Below, piece after piece: positions 26,955 through 35,243 of a DNA stretch of 64,000 bases. This DNA comes from UBA4733 sp036734945 (lineage in GTDB: Bacteria > Chloroflexota > UBA4733): contig DAIMXP010000012.1 of assembly GCA_036734945.1 (NCBI GenBank), positions 22,403 through 86,402 on the forward strand. Reading direction: 5' to 3'. The position numbers and the translations under genes are program-made. Positions within the stretch are counted from its first letter, which is position 1, and every line of letters starts with the position of its first letter. The notes under the pieces were generated by a model. The model saw nothing but the letters and a program-made list of their open reading frames with translations, was not told where the DNA came from and did no database searches.

Positions 26955-28057
26955 ACACGGGCCACGAGCCGGTCACCACGTCCTCACATTCGGCGGGAGG
27001 ATCATCCCCTGCAACGCCACCAACTGTCGCGACCATCAGCGTAATTGGCGGTGGTGCGGTAGGTGGGCTGCTGGCCGCCCTACTGGCGCGAGCCGGTTGC
27101 CCCGTGGAACTGGTGGTGCGCGAGCAATCCCAGGCAGCGTACCGGGAAGGTATTCGCGTCACGACGCCCCGCGGCGTCTTCCGGCAGGCGCTGACGGTGC
27201 GTACTGCTTCTTCACCGGCGGCGGCACTCCTGGTCGTCGCCGTCAAGATGCCTGATCTGGAAGCGACGTGCCGGCAAATCGCCGCAGCCTGGTCAGACCC
27301 AGAGGGACGTGCCGGCGCAGAACGAGCGGCGGCTCCGGCCATGCTCCTGCTGCAAAATGGCCTGGCGGCGCTTGATCTCGCTGCCCACTACTGGCCGCCG
27401 GAACGCCTCTACGCTGCCGTGGTGGAGCTGGGTGCAACCGCACTCCTGCCAGGTGAGATTACCTACTCTATCCCCGGCCGGCTGCTCGTGGGTAGCGCCC
27501 AACCTGCGCAGTTAGCGGCTGCTCGCCAGATCGCCGCATGGCTGACGCCGGCGATTCGCGCAGACGTGACGGAGGACGTGCGAGGAGCACAACGGCTGAA
27601 GCTCCTCATCAACCTGAACAACGGCGTCGCCGCAGCCACCGGGCTGACCATTCAGCAACTGTACGCCAGTCGCGCTGGGGTCAGAGTCTCGCTGGGCGTG
27701 ATGCGCGAGGGTCTTTCGGTGCTGGACGCGGTTGGCATGCCACCACCCGTCAACCGGCGCAGCCGTACCTTGCGCGCCTTCCTGGGTCTGCCCGACGCCT
27801 TTGGCCTGAGCGCCTTGCGCCTGGCGCGCATCGCCATGGGGCAGCGTGCCCCCGTCTATAGCTCTACGTTGCAGAGCCTCCTGCGGCATCGCCCCAGCGA
27901 GATCCGCTGGTTGAATGGCGCCATCGTCCGCCTGGGCCAAGAACACAACCTGCCGGCGCCCCTCAACAGCGCCATCGTCGCCGCCGTGGAGGCGCTGGAG
28001 GCGGGACAGGAGGGTTCGGCGTATGTAACGCCGGGCGCGCTGCTCAATACGGCTTAG
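26951..28057 (+). CDS. 2-dehydropantoate 2-reductase-like protein
   Basis: A 368-residue protein of the ApbA/PanE family, overlapping dxs by 4 bp. An unusual N-terminal extension of about 27 residues rich in Ser, Thr and Pro precedes the Rossmann motif ISVIGGGAVGGLLAALL. VAVKMPDLEAT carries the conserved catalytic Lys region, and INLNNGVAAATGL is the C-terminal-domain segment. True PanE makes pantoate for CoA. Location in an isoprenoid block means a different keto-acid substrate is possible. Confidence 0.82.
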   Translation: MNTGHEPVTTSSHSAGGSSPATPPTVATISVIGGGAVGGLLAALLARAGCPVELVVREQSQAAYREGIRVTTPRGVFRQALTVRTASSPAAALLVVAVKMPDLEATCRQIAAAWSDPEGRAGAERAAAPAMLLLQNGLAALDLAAHYWPPERLYAAVVELGATALLPGEITYSIPGRLLVGSAQPAQLAAARQIAAWLTPAIRADVTEDVRGAQRLKLLINLNNGVAAATGLTIQQLYASRAGVRVSLGVMREGLSVLDAVGMPPPVNRRSRTLRAFLGLPDAFGLSALRLARIAMGQRAPVYSSTLQSLLRHRPSEIRWLNGAIVRLGQEHNLPAPLNSAIVAAVEALEAGQEGSAYVTPGALLNTA

Positions 28058-28089
28058 ATAGGGCAAGGATACCATGGCTGGATATCTAA

Positions 28090-28169
28090 CAGGGGCCGCG
28101 ACTGCGGTCTGCGGCCAAGCGACCGCAGTCGCCCCCCGTACTTGGCGGCAGACCGCAGTCGCCGCCCTG
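28090..28169. repeat. Palindromic repeat family I, copy C
   Basis: Short copy with arms CAGGGGCCGCGACTGCGGTC and complement and a reduced loop. It is preceded by ACCATGGCTGGATATCTAAC, a flank nearly identical to the one before copy D. It lies between two genes in the same direction (panE-like and degV-like). Confidence 0.85.
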
Positions 28170-28205
28170 CTCGGGATCATCCAATCCCGACCTGGAGGCG
28201 ACTAG

Positions 28206-29105
28206 TTGGAACACGCACCCCCCATTCCCGACAAGTCGGCGATTGGCCCCGCCGCAACGGTCGGCATCGTCTGCGAAAGCGTTGCCTGCCTCGATCCGGC
28301 CAGGGTTGGCGCCCTGGGCGTCCAGGTGGTGCCGGTTCCCTTCGTGATCGATGGTCGCGCCTACCTTGATGGCGTCGATCTCAGCCATGAGGAGTTCTAT
28401 CGGCGGCTGGAACGCAGCGGCCGCGCGCCGGCAACGTCGGCGCCGGCGCCGGCGGCGTACCTGGAGGCCTTTCGCGCGGCCGGCACGCCGAACGTCGTCT
28501 GCGTCACCGTCAGCGGCGCCGTGAGCACGATGGCCGAGCGCTGCCGGCTGGCGATCCAACAGGCCAAAGAGCAGTTGCCGGCCGTAACAATCGAACTGTT
28601 CGACTCCGGCACTGCCGCTATGGCCCAGGGACTGCTGGCACTGGCCGCGGCCCGCCTTGCCCAAACCGGCGCTCCTTTGCCTGAAATAGTCGACCTATTG
28701 CAACGCAGCCGGTCCAAGGCGCACCTGATGATTGTGCTCGACACACTCAAGTACCTGGCCCAGACGGGCCGTCTTGGCGGTATCGCCGCGCTGGCCGGCG
28801 GTGTGCTGAGCATCAAGCCGATCGTCCATTGTTCCAACGACCGCTTCGCGCCGATAGAAATCTGCCGGACCCGTCCACGCGCGCTCGACGGAATGCTCAA
28901 CCACCTGGCGCGCGACGTGGGGGCCAGCCGGACCCAGCACGTGGTCATCCAGCACGCGGCCGCTGAACAGCAGGCGGAGGCGCTGCGCGCTGAGACAGCG
29001 CGCCGGCTACCCGATGTCAACCTTTCCATTGTCCCCTTTTCGCCGGTGATGGGCACCTACGCCGGCCCGGGTCTGCTCGGCTTCGCCTGGCTGCACGGCC
29101 AATGA
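28206..29105 (+). CDS. DegV family fatty-acid-binding protein
   Basis: A 299-residue DegV protein. These proteins (FakB in Firmicutes) bind fatty acids and present them to a kinase. Family features are IVCESVACLDP, the SAPAPAAYLEAF segment where T-S-Q-P is usual, SGAVSTM for carboxylate binding, and DTLKYLAQTGRLGG near the middle. It starts at TTG 28206 with GGAGG about 8 bases upstream. The next gene encodes a PlsY-like acyltransferase and overlaps by 4 bp, supporting a role in fatty-acid or phospholipid metabolism. No FakA kinase is nearby. Confidence 0.88.
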   Translation: MEHAPPIPDKSAIGPAATVGIVCESVACLDPARVGALGVQVVPVPFVIDGRAYLDGVDLSHEEFYRRLERSGRAPATSAPAPAAYLEAFRAAGTPNVVCVTVSGAVSTMAERCRLAIQQAKEQLPAVTIELFDSGTAAMAQGLLALAAARLAQTGAPLPEIVDLLQRSRSKAHLMIVLDTLKYLAQTGRLGGIAALAGGVLSIKPIVHCSNDRFAPIEICRTRPRALDGMLNHLARDVGASRTQHVVIQHAAAEQQAEALRAETARRLPDVNLSIVPFSPVMGTYAGPGLLGFAWLHGQ

Positions 29106-29782
29106 GGTGCACGAGGTCACTGCCGATTCGGGTTGTTGCTGTCGTTGCCGGGGGCTACCTGCTCGGCTCCTTGCCAGTGGTCTACCTCCTGGGACGCCTG
29201 GCCGGTGTGGACCTGCGCCGCCACGGCAGCGGTAACGTGGGCAGCCACAACCTCAGCGCCGCCGCCGGCACGGGCGTGGGACTTGCCGGCTGGCTCAGCG
29301 ACGCCGCCAAGGGGGCAGTGGCGGTACACGCCACCCGCCGATTTTGCCAGGATGAAGCACTGGTCGGCTGGGCGCTACTCGGCGCGCTAGGCGGCCAGTG
29401 CTGGCCGGCATTCCTGGGCTGGAGCGGCGGCCGCGGTGTGGCAACCCTCGTCGGCGGCATGCTGGCCTTGACCCCGCGTACAGCGCCATGGCCGTTGGCC
29501 ACAATTACTGCCATCGCCGGGCTACGCCCGCTGGCCAGAACGTCGGGCCCCATCAGCACCACGTTGCGGGGCGCGGCCGTGCCGGTCGGCGTCCTGGCAG
29601 GGGCCCTGATCTGGCCGCTCGCCTGTGTACTCGATAAGCGCTCCCGCACGAGCGCAGCGACGGCGGCTGCAGCCGCGCTGCTCCTCATCCTGCGCCGCAT
29701 TTCAGCCAATGGCCTGCCAAATACCGGTGCTAGACCGACCAGGCTGCTCGCCCGTGCTTTGCTGGATCGGGACCACGGGTAG
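29102..29782 (+). CDS. PlsY-like glycerol-3-phosphate acyltransferase
   Basis: A 226-residue membrane protein with the PlsY pattern: GGYLLGSLPVVYLLGR, then the acyl-phosphate motif GSGNVGSHNLSAAAG (usually GSGNxGATN) and GGRGVATLVG (usually GGKGVAT). Both motifs are diverged at one or two positions, so activity is likely but not certain. It starts at ATG overlapping degV by 4 bp. The enzyme would transfer acyl groups from acyl-phosphate to glycerol 3-phosphate at the membrane, the first step of phospholipid synthesis. Confidence 0.75.
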   Translation: MRCTRSLPIRVVAVVAGGYLLGSLPVVYLLGRLAGVDLRRHGSGNVGSHNLSAAAGTGVGLAGWLSDAAKGAVAVHATRRFCQDEALVGWALLGALGGQCWPAFLGWSGGRGVATLVGGMLALTPRTAPWPLATITAIAGLRPLARTSGPISTTLRGAAVPVGVLAGALIWPLACVLDKRSRTSAATAAAAALLLILRRISANGLPNTGARPTRLLARALLDRDHG

Positions 29783-29839
29783 ACCGGCCCGGGCGGATGC
29801 GATTTTGACCGAATATGCAGCAAATGTACCCGTCGGAGG

Positions 29840-29869
29840 TTGACATCTTGTTAATCTCCAGGGTAAAGT
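29840..29869 (+). promoter_or_regulatory. Candidate sigma-70 promoter for sigma factor gene
   Basis: TTGACA at 29840-29845 and TAAAGT at 29864-29869 with an 18-bp spacer, about 110 bases before the sigma factor start. The -35 is a perfect consensus and the -10 matches four of six. The surrounding 196-bp gap is AT-richer than its neighbours. Confidence 0.5.
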
Positions 29870-29978
29870 GCGAGTAGAGTTTCTCAGGTACGTCAGGGGC
29901 GGGACAGGCACTACATACAGTTAGCCGCCTCGCTGGCGGCTCCCCTGTCGAGCAACAGCGCGGAGAGGGTGGAGACGG

Positions 29979-31175
29979 GTGGCGGTTACGGACGAGGAAC
30001 GGGTCAACTCAGGCATCCATAGTATCCATTCCCTTCGGGGATCCCCTCCAGAGTCCGCATACGAGGTACAATTCTATCGGGTCTCAATCGAAGCGTCCGC
30101 GCTCACTCCCTCACGGACTAGTGCCAGGAACTCCTCGGTGTCGCACCCCACTGATCTCCCCGGGTCCGATCTCGTCGCTCACCGGCTTGAGGAATTCGCT
30201 GCTATCCCGTCGCCTGAGGCGAACCACAGCACACCGGCTGAGCGTCCAGTGGCGGCCGCCGATGAGCCGGACCTCGAAGATCTGGTCAAGCTGTACCTCC
30301 GCGAAGCCGCCTCCGTGCCGCTGCTCACTGCCAGCGAAGAGGTGACCTTTGCCATGGCCATGGAGCAAGCCAGGGCGGCGGAAAAGCGGCTGGAAGATCC
30401 CGACTTCAGCGCTTCCGGCCGGCTGGCGCTGCGCATGGCCGTGCGCAAAGGGCAGCACGCCCGCGAGCGCCTCATTCAGTCCAATCTCCGCCTGGTCGTC
30501 AGTGTCGCCAAGAAGTACATGAATCGCGGCATTGCCTTCCTCGACCTGATCGAGGAAGGCAACATCGGTCTCATGCGCGCTGTCGAGAAGTTCGATTACC
30601 ATCGCGGCTTCAAGTTCAGCACCTACGCCACCTGGTGGATTCGCCAGGGCATCCAGCGCGCCGTTGCCGACCAGGCTCGCACGATCCGCCTCCCTGTCTA
30701 CATCGGCGAGATGATCAACAAGGTGACGCGAGCCTCCAATACGCTGCAACAGCGCTTCGGGCGCGAACCGACGCGGGCAGAGGTTGCCGAATTTGTGGGG
30801 CTGGATGAGGAGGAAGTGCAGGAAATCATGCGCGTCTCCCAGTGGCCAGTCTCCCTGGAAACGCCGCTCGGTGAAGAGGAAGACGTTCACCTCGGCGACC
30901 TCATCCCCGACCAGCACGCTGTGGCTCCTGCCGATGCCGCCCACCGCCAGATCTTGCGCGAAGAAATGGAAGACCTGCTCGACCAACTCGACCAGCGCGA
31001 ACGCCGCGTCCTGGAACTACGCTACGGCTTCCAGGATGGGCGTGAGCGAACGCTGGAGGAAGTCGGGCGCGTTTTCGGCGTCACCCGCGAACGCATCCGC
31101 CAGATTGAGGCCCAGGCGCTCATCCGCCTCCGTGGCTCAAACAGCGTGTGCCGGTTGAAGGACTACCTGGAGTAA
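29979..31175 (+). CDS. RNA polymerase primary sigma factor (RpoD/SigA)
   Basis: A 398-residue sigma-70 family protein starting at GTG. An N-terminal region of about 90 residues is poorly conserved. Region 1.2 follows (DLVKLYLREAASVPLLT), then region 2 with ERLIQSNLRLVVSVAKKYM, FLDLIEEGNIGLMRAVEKFDY and STYATWWIRQGIQRA. Region 3 is EMINKVTRASNTLQ, and region 4 is ERRVLELRYGF to TRERIRQIEAQALIRLR. These match primary sigma factors, which recognise -35/-10 promoters. The pyrimidine operon starts 5 bp after the stop, so it may be co-transcribed. Confidence 0.95.
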   Translation: MAVTDEERVNSGIHSIHSLRGSPPESAYEVQFYRVSIEASALTPSRTSARNSSVSHPTDLPGSDLVAHRLEEFAAIPSPEANHSTPAERPVAAADEPDLEDLVKLYLREAASVPLLTASEEVTFAMAMEQARAAEKRLEDPDFSASGRLALRMAVRKGQHARERLIQSNLRLVVSVAKKYMNRGIAFLDLIEEGNIGLMRAVEKFDYHRGFKFSTYATWWIRQGIQRAVADQARTIRLPVYIGEMINKVTRASNTLQQRFGREPTRAEVAEFVGLDEEEVQEIMRVSQWPVSLETPLGEEEDVHLGDLIPDQHAVAPADAAHRQILREEMEDLLDQLDQRERRVLELRYGFQDGRERTLEEVGRVFGVTRERIRQIEAQALIRLRGSNSVCRLKDYLE

Positions 31176-31180
31176 GGGGC

Positions 31181-32101
31181 GTGCCTGCACCCCACTCGCT
31201 CCTCTCCACAGCCGACGTCGACCACGCGCAGGTACTGCGCATCCTGGATGTGGCCGCCGAGTTCGACGTTGACATCCGTGCGCATCACCGGCTTCTCGAT
31301 GATGCAGTGATCGCTACGCTCTTCTTTGAGCCGTCAACACGCACCCGCTTGAGTTTCGAGGCCGCCGCTAACCGCCTTGGCGCGCGCGTGCTGACGATGA
31401 GCGACCCAGCCGCCTCCTCAACGAGCAAAGGGGAGACGCTCGACGACACTGCACGCATCGTGGAGCGCTATGCCGACCTGATCGTGCTGCGTCACCCCCA
31501 GGACGGGGCGGCGCGGGAGGTGGCCGCGCTGGTGTTCATCCCCGTTATCAATGCCGGCGACGGCACGGGTGAGCACCCCACCCAGGCCCTACTCGATCTC
31601 TTCACGATCCGCCAGGAACGAGGTCGCCTGGACGGCCAGCGTGTCGCCCTCATCGGTGACCTGCGCAATGGACGCACCGTCCACTCCCTGTCTCGCCTCC
31701 TCGCGCGCTTTGCGTGTCCGATGCTGCTCGTTTCCCCACCGGGGCTGGCCCTACCCGCGTCCTTGCTCGCGGAACTGCACGAACAGGGTGCGGACCTGGC
31801 AGTGACGGAGTTTGAAGACGCCTTGACCCGCGCGGATGTGGTGTACGTCACGCGGATACAGAAGGAGCGCTTTGTCGATCTGGCCCAGTACGAGGCGGTA
31901 CGCGGCAGCTATCGCCTGACGGCGGACACTGTCCGGCGGCTGGCCCCTGCTGCCACGATCATGCATCCGCTGCCGCGTGTGGACGAAATAGCGGCCGACG
32001 TTGACGCCTTGCCGAACGCCGCCTACTTTCGCCAGGCCGGCAACGGCGTGCCGGTACGCATGGCGCTGCTAGCTCTCTTGCTCGGCGCGGTACCCTGGTA
32101 A
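31181..32101 (+). CDS. pyrB: Aspartate carbamoyltransferase
   Basis: A 306-residue catalytic chain that condenses carbamoyl phosphate and aspartate. Carbamoyl phosphate-binding FFEPSTRTRLSFE (about 41-53) and HPTQALLDLFT are intact, as is HPLPRVDEIAADVD near the C-terminus. GTG 31181 gives the standard length and has GGAG 8 bases upstream. First of four pyr genes. No regulatory-chain (pyrI) or PyrR gene is present, and I see no PyrR-type leader in the 5-bp gap. Confidence 0.96.
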   Translation: MPAPHSLLSTADVDHAQVLRILDVAAEFDVDIRAHHRLLDDAVIATLFFEPSTRTRLSFEAAANRLGARVLTMSDPAASSTSKGETLDDTARIVERYADLIVLRHPQDGAAREVAALVFIPVINAGDGTGEHPTQALLDLFTIRQERGRLDGQRVALIGDLRNGRTVHSLSRLLARFACPMLLVSPPGLALPASLLAELHEQGADLAVTEFEDALTRADVVYVTRIQKERFVDLAQYEAVRGSYRLTADTVRRLAPAATIMHPLPRVDEIAADVDALPNAAYFRQAGNGVPVRMALLALLLGAVPW

Positions 32102-32128
32102 ATCGGAGAAGTGAAAGGACGCGACTAC

Positions 32129-32947
32129 GTGGACTACGAGGCAAAGATGGAGGAGCGTCGGCGTGCCACAGACAGCCTCCTGTGCATCGGGCTGGACCCG
32201 GAGTTGGACCGCCTGCCGGCCGGAATCTCCCGCGACCCGGCTGGCGTCTTCCAGTTCACGAGCGCAATCGTGGAGGCAACGGCCGACCTGGCTGCGGCCT
32301 ACAAGCCGAACTTTGCCTTCTACGAAGCGCTCGGCCCGGCGGGTATGGAGGTGCTGCAACGCCTGATCGCCGTTATCCCACGCGACATCCCGGTGATCGG
32401 CGACGCGAAGCGCTCCGACATCGGCAACACGGCCCGCCTTTATGCGCGCGCCGCCCTCGACGTCTTTGGCTGTGACGCCATGGTGGTCAATCCGTACCAG
32501 GGGCAGGACAGCGTCGAAGAGTACCTCGCCCACGCCGGGCGGGGTATCTACGTGCTCGCCCGCACTTCCAATCCTGGCGCAGCAGATTTTCAGGACATCG
32601 TCGTCGATGGCGAGCCGCTCTACCTGCGCGTCGTACGCGATGCCCAGCGCTGGCGACGCGCCGCCACACTCGGCTTTGTCGTCGGGGCGACCGCCCCCGA
32701 GCAACTGCGGAAGGTTCGTCAACTGGCCCCCCAAGCGCAACTGCTCATTCCGGGCATCGGCGCGCAAGGCGGCGATCTGGCCTCAGCCGTCCGCGATGGC
32801 TCGCGAGCAGGCGGCGGCGGCCTGCTGATCAGCGCCTCGCGCTCCCTCCTCTACGCCTCGTCCGGCAGCAACTTTGCCACAGCGACCCGCCACGAGGCCG
32901 AGCGCCTGATCACCGAGATGCGCCGTTTGGCGCTGGAGGCCGCATGA
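32129..32947 (+). CDS. pyrF: Orotidine-5'-phosphate decarboxylase
   Basis: About 272 residues; final step of UMP synthesis. It has LLCIGLDPELDRLP at the N-terminus, a catalytic DAKRSDIGNTAR (K and the two Asp residues), and a C-terminal LIPGIGAQGGDL and GGGLLISASRSLLYA. This is the longer bacterial type found in Actinobacteria and Chloroflexi. GTG 32129 is favoured by AAAGGA nine bases upstream; an in-frame GTG at 32111 is also possible. The end overlaps pyrE by 4 bp. Confidence 0.95.
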   Translation: MDYEAKMEERRRATDSLLCIGLDPELDRLPAGISRDPAGVFQFTSAIVEATADLAAAYKPNFAFYEALGPAGMEVLQRLIAVIPRDIPVIGDAKRSDIGNTARLYARAALDVFGCDAMVVNPYQGQDSVEEYLAHAGRGIYVLARTSNPGAADFQDIVVDGEPLYLRVVRDAQRWRRAATLGFVVGATAPEQLRKVRQLAPQAQLLIPGIGAQGGDLASAVRDGSRAGGGGLLISASRSLLYASSGSNFATATRHEAERLITEMRRLALEAA

Positions 32948-33660
32948 CCACGCCGGAAGCATCGCCCCGCGCTGAGGCCGTCGCCGAACTGCTGTTACGG
33001 GTCGGCGCTGTCGCCATCCGCGTCCAGCCGCCCTTCCGCTACCGCTCCGGCATGCTCGCTCCCATCTATACCGACAACCGCTTGCTCTGCTCCTATCCGC
33101 AGGAACGGCGCGCGATCACCGGCTACTTTGCCGAGCTTCTGGCCGAGCACGGCATTGCAGCCGACGTGCTGGCCGGGGTGTCGACCGCCGGCATCCCGCA
33201 CGCCGCCTGGCTGGCGGAACGGCTGGCGTTGCCGATGGTCTATGTCCGCGCCGAAGCGAAGGACCATGGCAAGGGAAAACGCCTGGAAGGCACCCTCAGG
33301 CCGGGACCTGAGCCTGCCGACTCGGCGCCGGGCCAGCCTGAGCACCAGCCGCCCCGTGTCGTCGTGATTGAGGACCTTGTGACCACCGGCGGCGGCGCGC
33401 TGGATGCCGTTGCTGGGGTGCGCGAAGCAGGGGGGCAGGTCAGCCATTGCCTTGCCATCTGCACCTACGGCTTCCCGCAAGCCACGGCGGCGTTCGCCGA
33501 GGCGGGGGTCACGCTGTTGCCGCTCTGCAGTTATGACAATCTCGCGGCGGTGGCACAACGCCTGCACCTGGTAGCAACCAACGATCTGGCGATGGTGCTG
33601 GACTGGCGTGCCGACCCGGCGGGTTGGGCAGCTCGGCATGGGTTGCAAACGGGTGAGTGA
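32944..33660 (+). CDS. pyrE: Orotate phosphoribosyltransferase
   Basis: A 238-residue enzyme that joins orotate and PRPP to give OMP. The PRPP motif is VVVIEDLVTTGGGAL, and the orotate/PRPP loop is around VRAEAKDHGKGKRLEG. ATG overlaps pyrF (ATGA). An insert-like Pro-rich stretch (PGPEPADSAPGQPEHQPP) precedes the PRPP motif and is unusual in length. Part of the pyrB-F-E-C operon. Confidence 0.94.
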   Translation: MTTPEASPRAEAVAELLLRVGAVAIRVQPPFRYRSGMLAPIYTDNRLLCSYPQERRAITGYFAELLAEHGIAADVLAGVSTAGIPHAAWLAERLALPMVYVRAEAKDHGKGKRLEGTLRPGPEPADSAPGQPEHQPPRVVVIEDLVTTGGGALDAVAGVREAGGQVSHCLAICTYGFPQATAAFAEAGVTLLPLCSYDNLAAVAQRLHLVATNDLAMVLDWRADPAGWAARHGLQTGE

Positions 33661-34963
33661 CGCCGAAACAGTCATCCGCGGCGGTAGCATCGTCACGCCA
33701 GCCGGTGTGGCACGAGCCAATATCCACATTGTGAGCCAGCGCATCGCCGCTGTCGGCTTGCTCCTGGACGCTCCGGGCGCCCAACAGGTGGACGCCTCCG
33801 ACCTGCTGATCCTGCCGGGACTGATCGACGTACACGTCCACGTGCGCGAACCGGGTGCAACCGACAAGGAAGACTGGCTAACCGCCACGCGAGCGGCGCT
33901 GGCCGGCGGCGTCACGACCATCCTGGATATGCCGAACAACGATCCGCCGACGACATCGGCAGACGGCGTGTACGAGAAGCTGGCGCTGGCCGCTCAGCGT
34001 GCCGTCTGCGACTTCGGCGTCTACCTGGGGGCGACTGCGGAGAACGTCGGGCTGGCCGCGCAACTGTCCGGCACGATCGCGGGACTCAAAATCTACCTGG
34101 GGTCGACCACCGGCAGCCTCCTGACCGACGACTGGTCGCTGCTCTATCGCCATCTGCGCGCCACGCCTGCCAACATACCCGTCGTCGTTCACGCTGAGGA
34201 CGAACAGTGCTTGCGCGCCTTTGCCGGCAGTAGCACGATCGATCACAACCTGAACCGCCCGCCAATCTGCGCCGAACTGGCCGTCGCCCACGTGATCGCC
34301 GCTGGCCGCGCCGCCGGTCGCGGGGCCCACGTCGCCCACGTCAGCACCCCGGAGGAAGTAGCCGCCATCGCCGCCGCACGCCGCTACGTCCCCGACCTGA
34401 CCTGTGAGGTCTGCCCCCACCACCTCTTCCTGACCGCCAACGACGCCATCCGTCTGGGCGGCTGGGGCAAGGTCAACCCGCCTTTGCGCCCGGAATCGTT
34501 GGTCTCGCGCCTGTGGCAAGCATTGCCCGACGTGGACATCATCGCCACGGACCATGCCCCGCACACGCCTGCCCAGAAGCAGTGCGACTATGCGGCAGCA
34601 CCGGCCGGCTTTCCCGGCCTCGAATCGCTGCTGCCGTTGCTGCTGCTGGCCGTGCGCGAAGGCCGCCTCACGTTGCCTCGCCTGGTCGAACTCACGTCCG
34701 CCGCGCCGGCGCAGCTCTTCCACCTGGCCGGCAAAGGGGGCATTGCCGCCGGCCTCGATGCCGACCTGGTGCTGCTCGATCCGGCGGCCGAAACAGTCGT
34801 GGTTGCCGACCGATTAGAGACCAAAGCGAAAGGGACGCCCTTCGTAGCGTGGACACTGCCCGGCCGCATCCAGGGGCTCTGGCGACGGGGCGAGCGGGTG
34901 ATTGAGGGCGGCGTACTGCAGGTGGTTCCTGGTAGTGGGCGACGGGCGCGCCTGATGAGGTAG
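33653..34963 (+). CDS. pyrC: Dihydroorotase
   Basis: About 436 residues; cyclises carbamoyl aspartate to dihydroorotate with zinc. Metal ligands lie in DVHVHVREPGATDKEDW and in VVHAEDEQCL, HVAHVSTPEE and ATDHAPHTPAQK. KVNPPLRPE is the class I type signature. The start overlaps the end of pyrE: GTG 33653 is chosen, with ATG 33638 as an alternative. It is followed by an inverted-repeat gap, so it probably ends the operon. Carbamoyl phosphate synthase and dihydroorotate dehydrogenase genes are not in the window. Confidence 0.93.
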   Translation: MSDAETVIRGGSIVTPAGVARANIHIVSQRIAAVGLLLDAPGAQQVDASDLLILPGLIDVHVHVREPGATDKEDWLTATRAALAGGVTTILDMPNNDPPTTSADGVYEKLALAAQRAVCDFGVYLGATAENVGLAAQLSGTIAGLKIYLGSTTGSLLTDDWSLLYRHLRATPANIPVVVHAEDEQCLRAFAGSSTIDHNLNRPPICAELAVAHVIAAGRAAGRGAHVAHVSTPEEVAAIAAARRYVPDLTCEVCPHHLFLTANDAIRLGGWGKVNPPLRPESLVSRLWQALPDVDIIATDHAPHTPAQKQCDYAAAPAGFPGLESLLPLLLLAVREGRLTLPRLVELTSAAPAQLFHLAGKGGIAAGLDADLVLLDPAAETVVVADRLETKAKGTPFVAWTLPGRIQGLWRRGERVIEGGVLQVVPGSGRRARLMR

Positions 34964-35022
34964 TGGCGCGTCGGTCGAGCCTCAGCGCCCGAACTGCACA
35001 CGTTCTCGGCCAATCCTCCTCC

Positions 35023-35108
35023 GTAGGGGCAGGCCCCCGTGCCTGCCCTGGCCCGGGTGGGAAGACCGTTCGAAGGCGAGCAGGGCAGGCACGGGGGCCT
35101 GCCCCTAC
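35023..35108. repeat. Perfect 28-bp inverted repeat (family III)
   Basis: Arms 35023-35050 and 35081-35108 are exact complements, starting GTAGGGGCAGGCCCCCGTGC, with a 30-base loop. The sequence lies 59 bp after pyrC and could form a strong hairpin. It is very GC-rich and has no following T-run, so it is not a classic Rho-independent terminator. Confidence 0.9.
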
Positions 35109-35243
35109 AACGCTCGGTAGCTTGCAAACGTCTGCGGCGTGACCATCCGCCGGGCGAAGTACCGCCCCAGCGCCCGTGCTACCATGATCATGAGAGCCAC
35201 AAGAACTCGGCTCGCAGGACACCATACGGACAAAAGCGGAACC

